Shown here piece by piece: positions 10,004-18,730 of a stretch of DNA of 64,000 nucleotides. Below the pieces are notes generated by a model, which worked only from the letters and a program-made list of their open reading frames with translations, ran no database searches and was not told where the DNA came from. The number at the start of each line of letters is the position of its first letter. Within the stretch, counting starts at the first letter, position 1. A program made the translations under genes and the position numbers. This DNA is from Spongiactinospora rosea (lineage in GTDB: Bacteria; Actinomycetota; Actinomycetes; Streptosporangiales; Streptosporangiaceae). The stretch lies in the NCBI RefSeq assembly GCF_003315795.1, contig NZ_QMEY01000001.1:62001-126000 (forward strand), written 5' to 3'.

Positions 10004-10996
10004 TCAGATGCGTACGAAAGCGATGCTGAACGGGAGTTGCGGGGTGCCCTCGCCTGACGGGCCGCCCTTGTCGAACTGGGAACGCACCACGTAAAGACCG
10101 CCGTGCGTGCGGACCATGGTGGTCGGGAGTTGCAGAGCCTGGTCGGTGATCCGCCGGGTCATCTGAGCCGTGCGGCCGTCCTTGCCGATGCTCCACCGGC
10201 TGATCGCGTTGGCGTCGAGGATGGGGTGGGCCACCCACAACGTGCCGTTACGTAGTTCCATGCCGTCGGACCGGTTGAGGTCTCCGCCGCGCAGCGCGAC
10301 CCGGCTGACCCTACCGGAGGGCAGCTCGATGCGGTAAAGGTCGCCGCCGGTCATGTCCACGGTCAGCAGGTAGCGTCCCGTCGGCGCGGCGACGATCCCG
10401 TTGAGGGTGATGGCGCCGGGCTCACGCGGGTCCAGATGCCCGCTCAGGTCGAACGCGGGCGTGATCGGCACCGGGCCGTCGTGGTCGCGGGCCTCCTCCA
10501 GCTGCCGGGGTGTGACGCGGTAGACCTCGGCGCGGCGGCTTTCGGTGATGTACGCGGTGCCGTCCGGGGCGATGGCCACGTCGTTGATCAGACGATCGGC
10601 ATCGCGGGGGACCACGAAACGGGCGATCAGCCGCTGGCGTGGGATGTCGTACACCGCGACCCCGGTGTTGCGGTCCGCCACCCACAGCCGCCTGGCCCGG
10701 TCGACCTCCAGCCCGAGCGCATGCGCACGCCCGTCCGAGGGCAGGAACTCCTTCGCGACGCGCTGCCCGCGAGTGACCTTGAAGATCGCACCGCCCTCGT
10801 AGGCTCCGACGTAGATATCGCCGGTGTGCGGGTCGGCGGCGATGCCTTCGGGGTAGACCCGGTCACCGGGGATCTCGAACGCCGTGGAGACACGGCCGTG
10901 CTCGGGGGTTGCCGCCGCCTGGGCGGCGGAACCGATGAACAGCGATGCGGCGACGGCGGCGACAACCGCGGAACGTCGCCAGGTTGCTCGGTACAT
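10004..10996 (-). CDS. Secreted SMP-30/gluconolactonase-like beta-propeller protein
   Basis: 330 aa. A signal peptide (YRATWRRSAVVAAVAASLFI, then GSAAQAAA) precedes repeated propeller blades, for example VYPEGIAADPHTGDIYVGAY, LGLEVDRARRLWVADRNTG, INDVAIAPDGTAYITES and LNGIVAAPTGRYLLTVD. The fold is shared by SMP-30 lactonases and related enzymes. ATG 10996 is chosen because it has GAAGG upstream and gives a clean signal peptide; an in-frame upstream start would bury it. It follows the lactonase-like gene by 58 nt in the same direction, so it is probably the last gene of the catabolic operon. It may act on a lactone or sugar acid outside the cell. Confidence 0.7.
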   Translation of the reverse strand: MYRATWRRSAVVAAVAASLFIGSAAQAAATPEHGRVSTAFEIPGDRVYPEGIAADPHTGDIYVGAYEGGAIFKVTRGQRVAKEFLPSDGRAHALGLEVDRARRLWVADRNTGVAVYDIPRQRLIARFVVPRDADRLINDVAIAPDGTAYITESRRAEVYRVTPRQLEEARDHDGPVPITPAFDLSGHLDPREPGAITLNGIVAAPTGRYLLTVDMTGGDLYRIELPSGRVSRVALRGGDLNRSDGMELRNGTLWVAHPILDANAISRWSIGKDGRTAQMTRRITDQALQLPTTMVRTHGGLYVVRSQFDKGGPSGEGTPQLPFSIAFVRI

Positions 10997-11054
10997 GCAC
11001 ACCTTCTTCTGACTTCGGCGCGCTGGTCTCGCGTCGCGGACCGGAAAAGCGCGG

Positions 11055-11801
11055 CTAACCATAGATTTCGGCTATGCGCCCGTCGTGGCTGGGGATAACC
11101 TCGCACGAAAGGCTCGCGATGTACTCGAAGGTCTCGAAACACTCGATCACGTTCGTGTGAATGGTCGGCGGCACGCTTTCCCGCCAGTCCTCCGTGTTCC
11201 AGTTCTCGTACACCCCGAGCGCGTCGCCCGCGATCAGATACCGCCCGCCGCCGGTCTCCACGAGCACGCCCTGCGACCCCGGAGTGTGCCCTGGCAGCGG
11301 AACCACGGTGACCCCCGGGCAGATCCGGTGTTCGCCGGTCACGGTCTCGATGCGGTCCCAGGCGGCCATCCAGGGGGCCTGAAGGCCCGGCAGTTTCTCA
11401 TAGGCCCGGCGGTGGATCGGCAGTGGATCGATGGCGTATTCGAGCTCCTTCTTGTTCACCAGCACGCGCGCATTGCGGAACAGCCCGTTGTTGGAGCAGT
11501 GGTCCCAGTGCAGATGCGTGTTGACGACGGTATCGAAATCGGCGGGGTCGTATCCGTTTTCGCGCAATACGATCAACGGCTCGCTGTCCGGGTCCCTGGC
11601 GAAGTCGTACGGGTGGTAGCGCCGCACGTACTCCGGGTCGAGCGTGCCGCTGTCCACCAGGATGCGCCGGTCGCCCGCCTCGACCACGAACATGAACATG
11701 ATGATGTCCACGGTCTCGCCGTGCGGATGCCCGTACACGGCGGCCTCCATCGGCACGTTCCTGGACCGCCCCACCTGGAGAGGCACGATGCGCGGGCTCA
11801 C
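11055..11801 (-). CDS. Metallo-beta-lactamase-fold hydrolase, AHL-lactonase-like
   Basis: 248 aa. It carries the zinc motif THLHWDHC (H96, H98, D100, H101), a later PLPGHTPGSQG histidine, IAGDA and a C-terminal IPSHDG histidine, as in quorum-quenching N-acyl homoserine lactonases and related lactonases. Start GTG 11801 overlaps the TGA of the upstream dehydrogenase gene (GTGA), so it is translationally coupled. In this operon it probably opens a lactone or hydrolyses an ester intermediate. The exact substrate cannot be told from the sequence. Confidence 0.85.
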   Translation of the reverse strand: MSPRIVPLQVGRSRNVPMEAAVYGHPHGETVDIIMFMFVVEAGDRRILVDSGTLDPEYVRRYHPYDFARDPDSEPLIVLRENGYDPADFDTVVNTHLHWDHCSNNGLFRNARVLVNKKELEYAIDPLPIHRRAYEKLPGLQAPWMAAWDRIETVTGEHRICPGVTVVPLPGHTPGSQGVLVETGGGRYLIAGDALGVYENWNTEDWRESVPPTIHTNVIECFETFEYIASLSCEVIPSHDGRIAEIYG

Positions 11802-12856
11802 ACGGCCACCTCCATCTCCAGCTCGGCCGCGAGCTTGCGCAGGTCGGCCAGGGTCTGTTCGGGCAGCCTGATCCCCTCGGCCAGGTTGCGCGCCGCCGTG
11901 CGGTCCTCGATCTCCCACGGGTACACCACCTCGCCCGTCCCGCCCGCCGGCGGGTTGGACTTCAGCTCGCGCACCAGTTCGCCCATCCGCTCGGTGAACT
12001 CCGCGGGCGGCATGAACGCCGCGATGTCCATGGCCAGGTACAGGTGCCCGGACCTGCTGCGCTCGTCCGGCTGGTACGGCCCGGCGACCTGGGTGCCGAA
12101 CCCGCTGCCGGTCAGTACGCCCGACAGCACGTCCATCATCAGCGAGATCGCGTACCCCTTGTGCGCGGCCATCGGCAGGATCGTCCCGGCGATGGCCAGG
12201 CTCGGGTCGCGCGTGGGGTTGCCCTCGACGTCGATCGCCCAGCCGTCCGGGATCTGCTCGCCCCGGTTGCGGGCCAGGTAGATCTTGCCCCGGGCGACGG
12301 CGGTGTTGGCGATGTCCAGCACCATCTGCCGCTCGCCGTCCAGCGGCACGGCGACGGACCACGGGTTGCTGCCCACCGCCTTGACCCGGCCGCCCCACGG
12401 GGCCATGGCCGGGCTGGAGTTGGTGGTCAGGATGCCGACGCAGTTCTTCGGCGGGGCCATCCGGGTGAAGTGGGCGGCCATGCCGAAGTGGCCGGAGTTG
12501 CGCACGGCGACCGCGCCGATGCCGTGCCGCGCGGCGCGCTCGGTCGCCTCCCGGGCGGCATGGGCGGCGATGACCTGCCCGATGCCGTCGTGGCCGTCGA
12601 TCGTCGCGACCGCACCCGCGTCGATGACGGTCTCCGGCGTGGTGCGCGCCCGCATCGCGCCCGAGCGCAGCCGCGCGACGTACCAGGGCAGCCGCAGCAA
12701 CCCGTGCGACTGGTGTCCCCACAGGTCCGCCTGGACCAGGCAGTCGGCCACCAGGCGGGCGTCCTCGGCGGGCACGTCATGGGCCAGCAGGATGCGCGTG
12801 GCGGTGTCGGCCAGCAGGTCCGCGGGGACGGGCGGGGGTGTGTCGTCGGTCGTCAC
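11798..12856 (-). CDS. Ldh-2 family malate/(S)-lactate-type NAD(P)-dependent dehydrogenase
   Basis: 352 aa, the usual length of the family. Features are DLWGHQSHGLLR near the N-terminus, IDGHDGIGQVIAA, VRNSGHFGMAAHFTRMA, a TTNSSPAMAPWGG segment and MAAHKGYAISLMMDVLSGVL. Members oxidise 2-hydroxy acids or reduce 2-oxo acids with NAD(P). It overlaps the upstream aldehyde dehydrogenase gene and the downstream lactonase gene by 4 nt each. A hydroxy acid released by lactone opening is a natural candidate substrate; this is inference. Confidence 0.88.
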   Translation of the reverse strand: MTTDDTPPPVPADLLADTATRILLAHDVPAEDARLVADCLVQADLWGHQSHGLLRLPWYVARLRSGAMRARTTPETVIDAGAVATIDGHDGIGQVIAAHAAREATERAARHGIGAVAVRNSGHFGMAAHFTRMAPPKNCVGILTTNSSPAMAPWGGRVKAVGSNPWSVAVPLDGERQMVLDIANTAVARGKIYLARNRGEQIPDGWAIDVEGNPTRDPSLAIAGTILPMAAHKGYAISLMMDVLSGVLTGSGFGTQVAGPYQPDERSRSGHLYLAMDIAAFMPPAEFTERMGELVRELKSNPPAGGTGEVVYPWEIEDRTAARNLAEGIRLPEQTLADLRKLAAELEMEVAV

Positions 12857-14295
12857 CGGTCGCCGTCCTTGGCGGGCTCCAGCAGCACCAGGCGCTCCTC
12901 GGTCATCTCCCTGGCCGCGTACTTCGGCCCCTCGGTGCCGTAGCCGCTGTCCTTGACGCCGCCGTAGGGCATCAGGTCGGCGCGGGTGCTCGACGTAGAG
13001 TTGATCACGACGCCGCCGACGCGGAGCCGCTTGGTGGCCTCAAGGGCCTGGTTCAGGTCGCGGGTGAAGATGCCCGCCTGCAGGCCGTACGGCGTGTCGT
13101 TGACGACCCGCAGCGCCTCGCCGAAGTCCTTGAACGGGATCACCGACACGACCGGCGCGAAGATCTCCTCGCAGACGACGCGGGCGTCCGAGGGGACCTC
13201 GGTCAGGATCGTCGGGGCGAACGCGACCCCGTCGCGCTGACCGCCGTGGATCAGCCGGGCGCCCTGGGCGACGGCCTCGTTCACCCACTCCTCGGCCCGC
13301 TTGGCCGCGGCCTCGCTGATCATCGGGCCGATGTCGGTGGCCGTGTCCTCGGGGTCGCCGACCACCAAGGTGGAGGCGGCGGTGGTCAGGTGACCCAGGA
13401 ACTCCTCCAGGATGTCGGCGTGGACGTACAGCCGCTGCACGGAGGTGCAGACCTGGCCGGCCTTGCGGAACGCGCCCCTGGCGCACTGCTCGGCCGCGTC
13501 GCGTACGTTGGCGTCCGCGCACACGATCGTGCCGGACACGTTGCCGCACTCCATCGTGCCCCGGCGCATGCCCAGGCGGGCGGAGATGGCCTTGCCGGTC
13601 GCGGTGCTGCCGGTGAAGGTGAAGAAGTCCACGCGCTCGTCGTCGACCAGGCTCGTCCCGACCGGGTCGCCGGGGCCGAGCAGCAGGCCGATGAAGCCCG
13701 GCGGCAGCCCGGCCTCCAGCAGCATCGTGCACAGCGAGGCCGCCGCGATCGGCGTGAACGGCGACGGCTTCACCACGACCGCGTTCCCGGCGGCGAGCGC
13801 GGGGCCGACCTTGTGCGCGACGGTGTTCAGCGGCGAGTTGAACGGCGTGATCGCGCCGACGACGCCCACCGGGTACCGCACGGTGAACGCCATCCGGTGC
13901 GCGAACCCGGGGGCCCCGGCGATCGGCACCATCTCGCCGGTGATCCGCTTGGCCTCCTCGGCGGAGGTCCGCATGGTCTCCACCGCGCGGTCCATGTCGC
14001 CCAGGCAGTCCTTGAGGGTCAGGCCGGACTCGCGGCAGACCTCCAGCGCAAGGCGTTCCTTGTCGCGCGCGATCGCGTCGGCGACCTTGGACAGGATCTC
14101 GAAGCGCTGATAGGGGTTCAGCGGCGACTCGCTCGCCTTGCGGGCGGCGGTCACCGCGTCCGTGACCTGGGCGGGGGTGGCGTCGTGCGCGATGGCGAGG
14201 ACCTCGCCGGTGTACTTGTGCAGCACCTCGCGCTCGGTGCCGTCGAAGTGCCACTCGCCGTTGATCAGGTTTCCGATGCGGGGGACAGCGGTCAC
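12853..14295 (-). CDS. NAD(P)-dependent aldehyde dehydrogenase
   Basis: 480 aa, full length. It has PFNSPLN, the cofactor loop FTGSTATGKAI (about 227-237), general-base Glu in MEC (E249) and nucleophile C283 in GQVCTS. It oxidises an aldehyde to the acid. The substrate is not predictable, but it lies between an amidase gene and a 2-hydroxy acid dehydrogenase gene with 4-nt overlaps on both sides, so it acts in the same pathway. The Glu motif is MECGNVSG rather than the common LELGG. Confidence 0.9.
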   Translation of the reverse strand: MTAVPRIGNLINGEWHFDGTEREVLHKYTGEVLAIAHDATPAQVTDAVTAARKASESPLNPYQRFEILSKVADAIARDKERLALEVCRESGLTLKDCLGDMDRAVETMRTSAEEAKRITGEMVPIAGAPGFAHRMAFTVRYPVGVVGAITPFNSPLNTVAHKVGPALAAGNAVVVKPSPFTPIAAASLCTMLLEAGLPPGFIGLLLGPGDPVGTSLVDDERVDFFTFTGSTATGKAISARLGMRRGTMECGNVSGTIVCADANVRDAAEQCARGAFRKAGQVCTSVQRLYVHADILEEFLGHLTTAASTLVVGDPEDTATDIGPMISEAAAKRAEEWVNEAVAQGARLIHGGQRDGVAFAPTILTEVPSDARVVCEEIFAPVVSVIPFKDFGEALRVVNDTPYGLQAGIFTRDLNQALEATKRLRVGGVVINSTSSTRADLMPYGGVKDSGYGTEGPKYAAREMTEERLVLLEPAKDGDR

Positions 14296-15719
14296 TGTGC
14301 CCCTCCTTCCAGCTCATTGGTGGTGCGCAGCGGGGGGACGGCGTCCGTCCACCGCGCGCACTGCTCGTAGGCGTGCCCGATGCGCAGGGCGAGGGCGTCC
14401 TGGTGGCGCGCGGTGACGATCTGGAGCCCCACCGGCAGGCCGTCGCCGGTGAGGCCGCAGGGCACGCTCAGCGCGGGCTGCCTGGTCATGTTGAACGGAT
14501 AGGTGTACGGCGTCCACGCGGCCCACACCTCCGACGGCGAGCCGTCGGGCTGGTCGCGGCCCGCCGCGAACGCCGTGATCGGGGTGGCCGGGGTCACCAG
14601 GGCGTCGTAGCGCTCGTGGAACCGGGCCATCCGGATGCCGAGGTCGGTGCAGACCGCCAGGGCGTCCAGGTACGCGGGCACCGAGACCGCCCGCCCGCTC
14701 TCGCCCGACCGCAGCAGCCCCGGATCGACCCGCGACAGGTCGGCGTCCTGGTACCGGTCCAGCGTCTTGGCGGCCCCGGCGCACCAGAGGGTCTGGAACG
14801 CCTCGATCGGGTCGGCGAAGCCGGGATCGACCTCCTCGACCTTGGCCCCGAGGTCGGCCAGCACCTCCACGGCCCTGGTCACGGCCGCCTCGACGGCGGG
14901 GTCGTTGCGGCCGTAGCCCAGGGTGCGGGAGTAGGCGATGGTCAGGCCGGAGATGCCCGCGTTCAGGCCGTCCACGAACGAGGCCGATGGCGGCGGCAGC
15001 GCCGCCGGGTCGCGCGGGTCGTAGGCGGCCACCACGTCCAGCATCCCGGCCACGTCCGCCACGGTCCTGGCCATCGGCCCGCGGTGGGACAGCAGGCCGT
15101 TGTTGCCCTGCGGGTACATCGGGATCAGGCCGCCGGTCGGCTTGAGCCCGACCGTCCCGGTGAACGCCGCCGGGAGCCGTACCGAACCGCCGCCGTCGGT
15201 GCCCATCGCCCAGGTGGCCATCCCGGTGGCGACCGCGACCGCCGACCCGCCGCTCGACCCGCCCGAGGTCAGCGCCGGGTTCCACGGGTTGCGGGTGACG
15301 CCGAACCCCGGCGAGTCGGTGACGCCCTTCCAGCCGAACTCCGGCGTCGTCGTCTTGCCGACCAGCACCGCGCCCGCCTCGCGCAGCCGGGCCACGCTCG
15401 GCGAGTCGTCGTGCCACGGCCCGGAGGGGTCCACCAGCAGGCTGCCGCGCAGGGTCGGCCAGCCCCGGGTGAGCAGCAGGTCCTTGACCGCGACCGGGAC
15501 GCCGTCGGCGGGCCCGAGCTGCGTCCCGGACGTCCAGCGCGCCTCGGACTCCGCCGCCGCACGCAGCGCCGCGGGCCGGTCGGCCAGCACGAAGGCGTTC
15601 AGCTCGCCGTCGTGCGCGTCGATGGCATCGAGTGCGGCCTTGGCGGCCTCGACCGGGGACAGCTCCCGCCGCCGATAGGCCCGGACCAGTTCGGCGGCGC
15701 TCAACCGGCCGGGATTCAC
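14292..15719 (-). CDS. Amidase-signature (AS) family amidase
   Basis: 475 aa. The Ser-cisSer-Lys triad is visible: K79 in GVPVAVKD, cis-Ser about S155 in TSGGSSGGSA, and nucleophile about S179 in GTDGGGSVRLPA, at the same spacing as GatA. GatB/GatC genes are absent, so it is a catabolic amidase and not tRNA-Gln amidotransferase. Start GTG 15719 overlaps the TGA of the CoA-transferase gene (GTGA). It probably releases ammonia or an amine from an amide substrate or intermediate. Confidence 0.88.
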   Translation of the reverse strand: MNPGRLSAAELVRAYRRRELSPVEAAKAALDAIDAHDGELNAFVLADRPAALRAAAESEARWTSGTQLGPADGVPVAVKDLLLTRGWPTLRGSLLVDPSGPWHDDSPSVARLREAGAVLVGKTTTPEFGWKGVTDSPGFGVTRNPWNPALTSGGSSGGSAVAVATGMATWAMGTDGGGSVRLPAAFTGTVGLKPTGGLIPMYPQGNNGLLSHRGPMARTVADVAGMLDVVAAYDPRDPAALPPPSASFVDGLNAGISGLTIAYSRTLGYGRNDPAVEAAVTRAVEVLADLGAKVEEVDPGFADPIEAFQTLWCAGAAKTLDRYQDADLSRVDPGLLRSGESGRAVSVPAYLDALAVCTDLGIRMARFHERYDALVTPATPITAFAAGRDQPDGSPSEVWAAWTPYTYPFNMTRQPALSVPCGLTGDGLPVGLQIVTARHQDALALRIGHAYEQCARWTDAVPPLRTTNELEGGAQ

Positions 15720-17098
15720 CGGACCGCGGACAGGTCGAGGTCGAGTTCGGTGAGCGCGGCCACCTCGTCGGGGGTGAAGCCGGGGGCGACGTACTCCATC
15801 CGGAACCTGGACCCGTCCCAGCGGAACACGCCGAGGTCGGTGACCACGATGTTCACGCACGCCAGGCCGGTCAGCGGGAAGTCGCACTCCTTGACCAGCT
15901 TCGGCTTGCCCTTGGAGTCCAGGTGCGTCATCAGGACCATCACGGTGGTGTCGCCCGCGACGAGGTCCATCGCGCCGCCGATGCCGCCGCCGATCATGTC
16001 GGGGGTGCTCCAGTTGGCGAGGTTGGCCTTGCCGTCCACCTGGAACCCGCCGAGCGCGACGAAGTCGACGTGCCCGCCCCTGACCATCTCGAACGACGTG
16101 ACGCTCTCGAAGAACGACGCGCCGGGCGTGAGGTGGACGTACTGGCCGCCCGCGTTGTAGAGCTCGGGGTCGTAGTCGTCCTTGGTGGCCATCCCGCCGT
16201 ACCCGAGCACGCCGTTCTCCGAGTGCAGCACGATGTCGCGGCCCTCGATGTAGTTGGAGATCAGCGTGGGGATGCCCAAACCGAGGTTCATGTAGCTGCC
16301 GGGCGGGACCAGCCCGGCGGCCACCTCGGCCATCTTGTTGCGGGTCATCGCGGGCTTGCCGTTGTAGGTGCGGGCGCTGTCGGCGCCGCGCCCGGCGCGC
16401 GGGGTGGGGAAGTCGTGCGGCACGTCCACGGTCCGGATGACCACGCGGTCCACGAAGATGCCGGGCACGCCGATGGCCTCGGGGTCGAGTTCGCCGTCCA
16501 CGATCTCGTCCACCTCGGCGACGGTGATCTTGGCGCCCTTGGCGAAGGACGGCATGAAGTTGCGGCCGACGCCGGTGAAGGAGAGGTTGCCGAAGCGGTC
16601 GGCGCGGGCCGCGCGGATCAGCGCGTAGTCCACCTTGAGCCCGTACTCGAGAACGTGTTCCACGCCGTCGATCGTGCGGGTCTCCTTGCCCTCCGCGATG
16701 GCCGTGCCGACCCCGGTGCGCGTGTAGAACGCGCCGATGCCCGCGCCACCGGCCCGCAGCCGTTCCACGAGGGTGCCCTGCGGTACCAGCTCGACCTCGA
16801 TCTCACCGGCCGCGATCTGCTGCTCGGCGGCCGAACGGGCCTCGCCCGCCCGTGCCGAGAACGACACGATCAGGCGGTTGACCTGGCGGTTCTCGATCAG
16901 CGTGTTGGACCGGTACTCGCCGGTGCCCAGGGAGTTCGCCACGATGCACAGCCGCCGCGCGCCCTGCTCGCGCAGCGCGACGGTGAGGCTGGTCGGGAAG
17001 CTGTGCGTCATGCCGAACCCGGCGATGGACACACTGGAGCCGTCGGGGACGTCGGCGACCGCCGCGGCGGGGGATTCGTAGACTTTGTTGATTGCCAT
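15716..17098 (-). CDS. Fused alpha-beta 3-oxoacid CoA-transferase (family I)
   Basis: 460 aa with both family I subunits in one chain. The alpha-like half (about 1-225) starts with VYESPAAAVADVPDGSSVSI and has IAGFGM. The beta-like half holds the catalytic Glu in HSENGVLG, preceded by NLGLGIPTLISNYI. Such enzymes move CoA from succinyl-CoA or acetyl-CoA to an acyl group. Bacterial SCOT is usually two genes, so the fusion is notable but known. It lies 31 nt downstream of a DUF35 gene and overlaps the amidase gene by 4 nt. It could charge a 3-oxo acid made by the pathway. Confidence 0.88.
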   Translation of the reverse strand: MAINKVYESPAAAVADVPDGSSVSIAGFGMTHSFPTSLTVALREQGARRLCIVANSLGTGEYRSNTLIENRQVNRLIVSFSARAGEARSAAEQQIAAGEIEVELVPQGTLVERLRAGGAGIGAFYTRTGVGTAIAEGKETRTIDGVEHVLEYGLKVDYALIRAARADRFGNLSFTGVGRNFMPSFAKGAKITVAEVDEIVDGELDPEAIGVPGIFVDRVVIRTVDVPHDFPTPRAGRGADSARTYNGKPAMTRNKMAEVAAGLVPPGSYMNLGLGIPTLISNYIEGRDIVLHSENGVLGYGGMATKDDYDPELYNAGGQYVHLTPGASFFESVTSFEMVRGGHVDFVALGGFQVDGKANLANWSTPDMIGGGIGGAMDLVAGDTTVMVLMTHLDSKGKPKLVKECDFPLTGLACVNIVVTDLGVFRWDGSRFRMEYVAPGFTPDEVAALTELDLDLSAVR

Positions 17099-17129
17099 GG
17101 CCTGGTACCTCTTCTGCGGTCGGTCGGCG

Positions 17130-17558
17130 TCAGCGGGGGGCGGGACGGAACCGGGGGAGCGCGCTGCCCTGGCCGGTGTCCTCGAAGACGACTTCGACGG
17201 GGTCGCCGATGGCGACCTGTTCCACGTCGCAGTCCACGATGTTGGTCATCATCCGGGGGCCTTCCTCCAGCTCCACGTACGCGAGCACGTAGGGCGTGAC
17301 CCCCTTCCAGTCGCCGCCGGCCTTGCGCACGACGCTGAAGGAGTAGATCACCCCGCGCCCGCTCAGCGGCTCCCAGACGGTCTCCTGGCTGTGACAGAAC
17401 GGGCAGATCGGCCGCGGGTACCAGATGTACTGCGCGCAGTTCGTGCAGCGGCGGGTGATGAACCGGCCCTCCGCCGTCGCGGCCCAGAACTCCGCGCTGT
17501 CGGGGTTGATGGTGGGAACCGGCGTCGGCAGCGCCGTGCTCGTCCGGACCTCGCTCAT
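17130..17558 (-). CDS. DUF35 Zn-ribbon/OB-fold partner of the adjacent thiolase-fold protein (copy 1)
   Basis: 142 aa. A rubredoxin-like zinc ribbon CTNC...CPFC (about residues 38-57) is followed by an OB-fold (GRGVIYSFSVVRK... VLAYVELEEGPRMMTNIVDC). These proteins form complexes with thiolase-like enzymes or retro-aldolases and help bind acyl-CoA. The ATG overlaps the stop of the thiolase-fold gene (ATGA), the classic paired arrangement. The pair thiolase/DUF35 occurs twice in this operon. Confidence 0.85.
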   Translation of the reverse strand: MSEVRTSTALPTPVPTINPDSAEFWAATAEGRFITRRCTNCAQYIWYPRPICPFCHSQETVWEPLSGRGVIYSFSVVRKAGGDWKGVTPYVLAYVELEEGPRMMTNIVDCDVEQVAIGDPVEVVFEDTGQGSALPRFRPAPR

Positions 17559-18730
17559 GCGTCCTCCCTGCCCAAGATCATCGTGGCGGCGCGCATCCGG
17601 GTGCCCAGGTCGCCGCCGTTGCCGTGTACGAGCGCGATCTCACAGTCGGGGATCTGCACGCCCGGGTTCGCCTCGCCGCGGAGCTGCCGGACCGCCTCGA
17701 TGATCTTCGTGATGCCGCCCCGGTGACCGGGGTGGTTGTTGGCGAGGCCGCCCCCGTCGGTGTTGAACGGGAGCCTGCCGTGCGGGGCGACGAGCGTGCC
17801 GTCCTGGACGAACTCGCCGCCCTTGCCCTTCTCGCAGAACCCGAGATCCTCCAGGATCTCCAGCACCGTGATCGTGAAGCTGTCGTAGACCGAGACGTAG
17901 TCGATGTCGGCCTGCGTCACGCCCGCCTGCTCGAACGCGCGCGGCCCGGACCACACCGCCGGGGTGTAGGTCAGGTCCAGCTTGCCGCCGTTGACGATCT
18001 TGCCGGCCTCGCCCTGCCCGAGGACCTTGACCGACCGGCGGTTCAGGGTGCGGGCGATCTCCGGGCTGGTCACCACGACCGCGCCGCCGCCGTCGGTGAC
18101 GACGCAGCAGTCGCCGCGCCGCAGCGGGTCGGCGATCAGCGGGGAGTTGACCACGTCCTCGACGGTCAGCGCCTTGCGCAGGAAGGCGTTGGGGTTGTGC
18201 GAGGCGTGGATCGAGGCGGCCACCTTGATCTCGGCGAGCTGTGCGCTGGTGGTGCCGAACTCGTGCATGTGCCTGCGGGCCGACAGCGCGTAGGAGGCGA
18301 CCAGCCCGGTCACGCCGAACAGGCGGCCCTCGAAGCTCTCCTCCGGCGTCAGCGGCCCGCCGCCGCCCGGCTGGATGCCGGTCCGCGGCTTGCCCGCCAG
18401 CGCCACCAGGGCGATCTTGCACTTGCCCGCGGCGATGGCCGCAGCCGCGTGCGAGACGTGGTAGATGGGGGAGGCCCCGCCGCTCTCGGTGGAGTCCATG
18501 TACGTGAGGTTCCGCAGGCCGAGGTACTCGGCCATGGAGATCCAGCCGCCGCCGTAGCCCGGCGCGTCGTGGCCGACGAAGAAGCCGTCCACGTCGTCGA
18601 GCGTCAGCCCGGCGTCGGCGACCGCGCCGAGCGCGACCTCGGCGTGGACCTGGGCGAGGGATTTGTCGGGGAGTTCACGTCCTGGATGCTCGTAGGCCCC
18701 GACGATCACTGCGTTTCCCCGGGTGTTCAT
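17555..18730 (-). CDS. Thiolase-fold protein lacking the canonical nucleophilic Cys (copy 1)
   Basis: 391 aa of thiolase superfamily. At the position of the catalytic Cys the sequence is MDSTESGGASP (about 78-88) with no Cys. The C-terminal HGNGGD replaces the usual C..GG.G motif. A YDSFTI segment resembles the Y-D-S/N-F motif of Ltp2/DitF-type enzymes. With its DUF35 partner it may be a retro-aldolase or modified thiolase acting on a beta-hydroxyacyl-CoA. Start ATG 18730 has GAGAGG upstream and overlaps the CoA-transferase stop (ATGA). Confidence 0.82.
   Translation of the reverse strand: MNTRGNAVIVGAYEHPGRELPDKSLAQVHAEVALGAVADAGLTLDDVDGFFVGHDAPGYGGGWISMAEYLGLRNLTYMDSTESGGASPIYHVSHAAAAIAAGKCKIALVALAGKPRTGIQPGGGGPLTPEESFEGRLFGVTGLVASYALSARRHMHEFGTTSAQLAEIKVAASIHASHNPNAFLRKALTVEDVVNSPLIADPLRRGDCCVVTDGGGAVVVTSPEIARTLNRRSVKVLGQGEAGKIVNGGKLDLTYTPAVWSGPRAFEQAGVTQADIDYVSVYDSFTITVLEILEDLGFCEKGKGGEFVQDGTLVAPHGRLPFNTDGGGLANNHPGHRGGITKIIEAVRQLRGEANPGVQIPDCEIALVHGNGGDLGTRMRAATMILGREDA

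Noticed and set aside
12838-14370. 510-codon plus-strand frame opposite the aldehyde dehydrogenase gene
   Set aside because: It is the antisense of intact ALDH codons, with low-complexity composition and no ribosome site.
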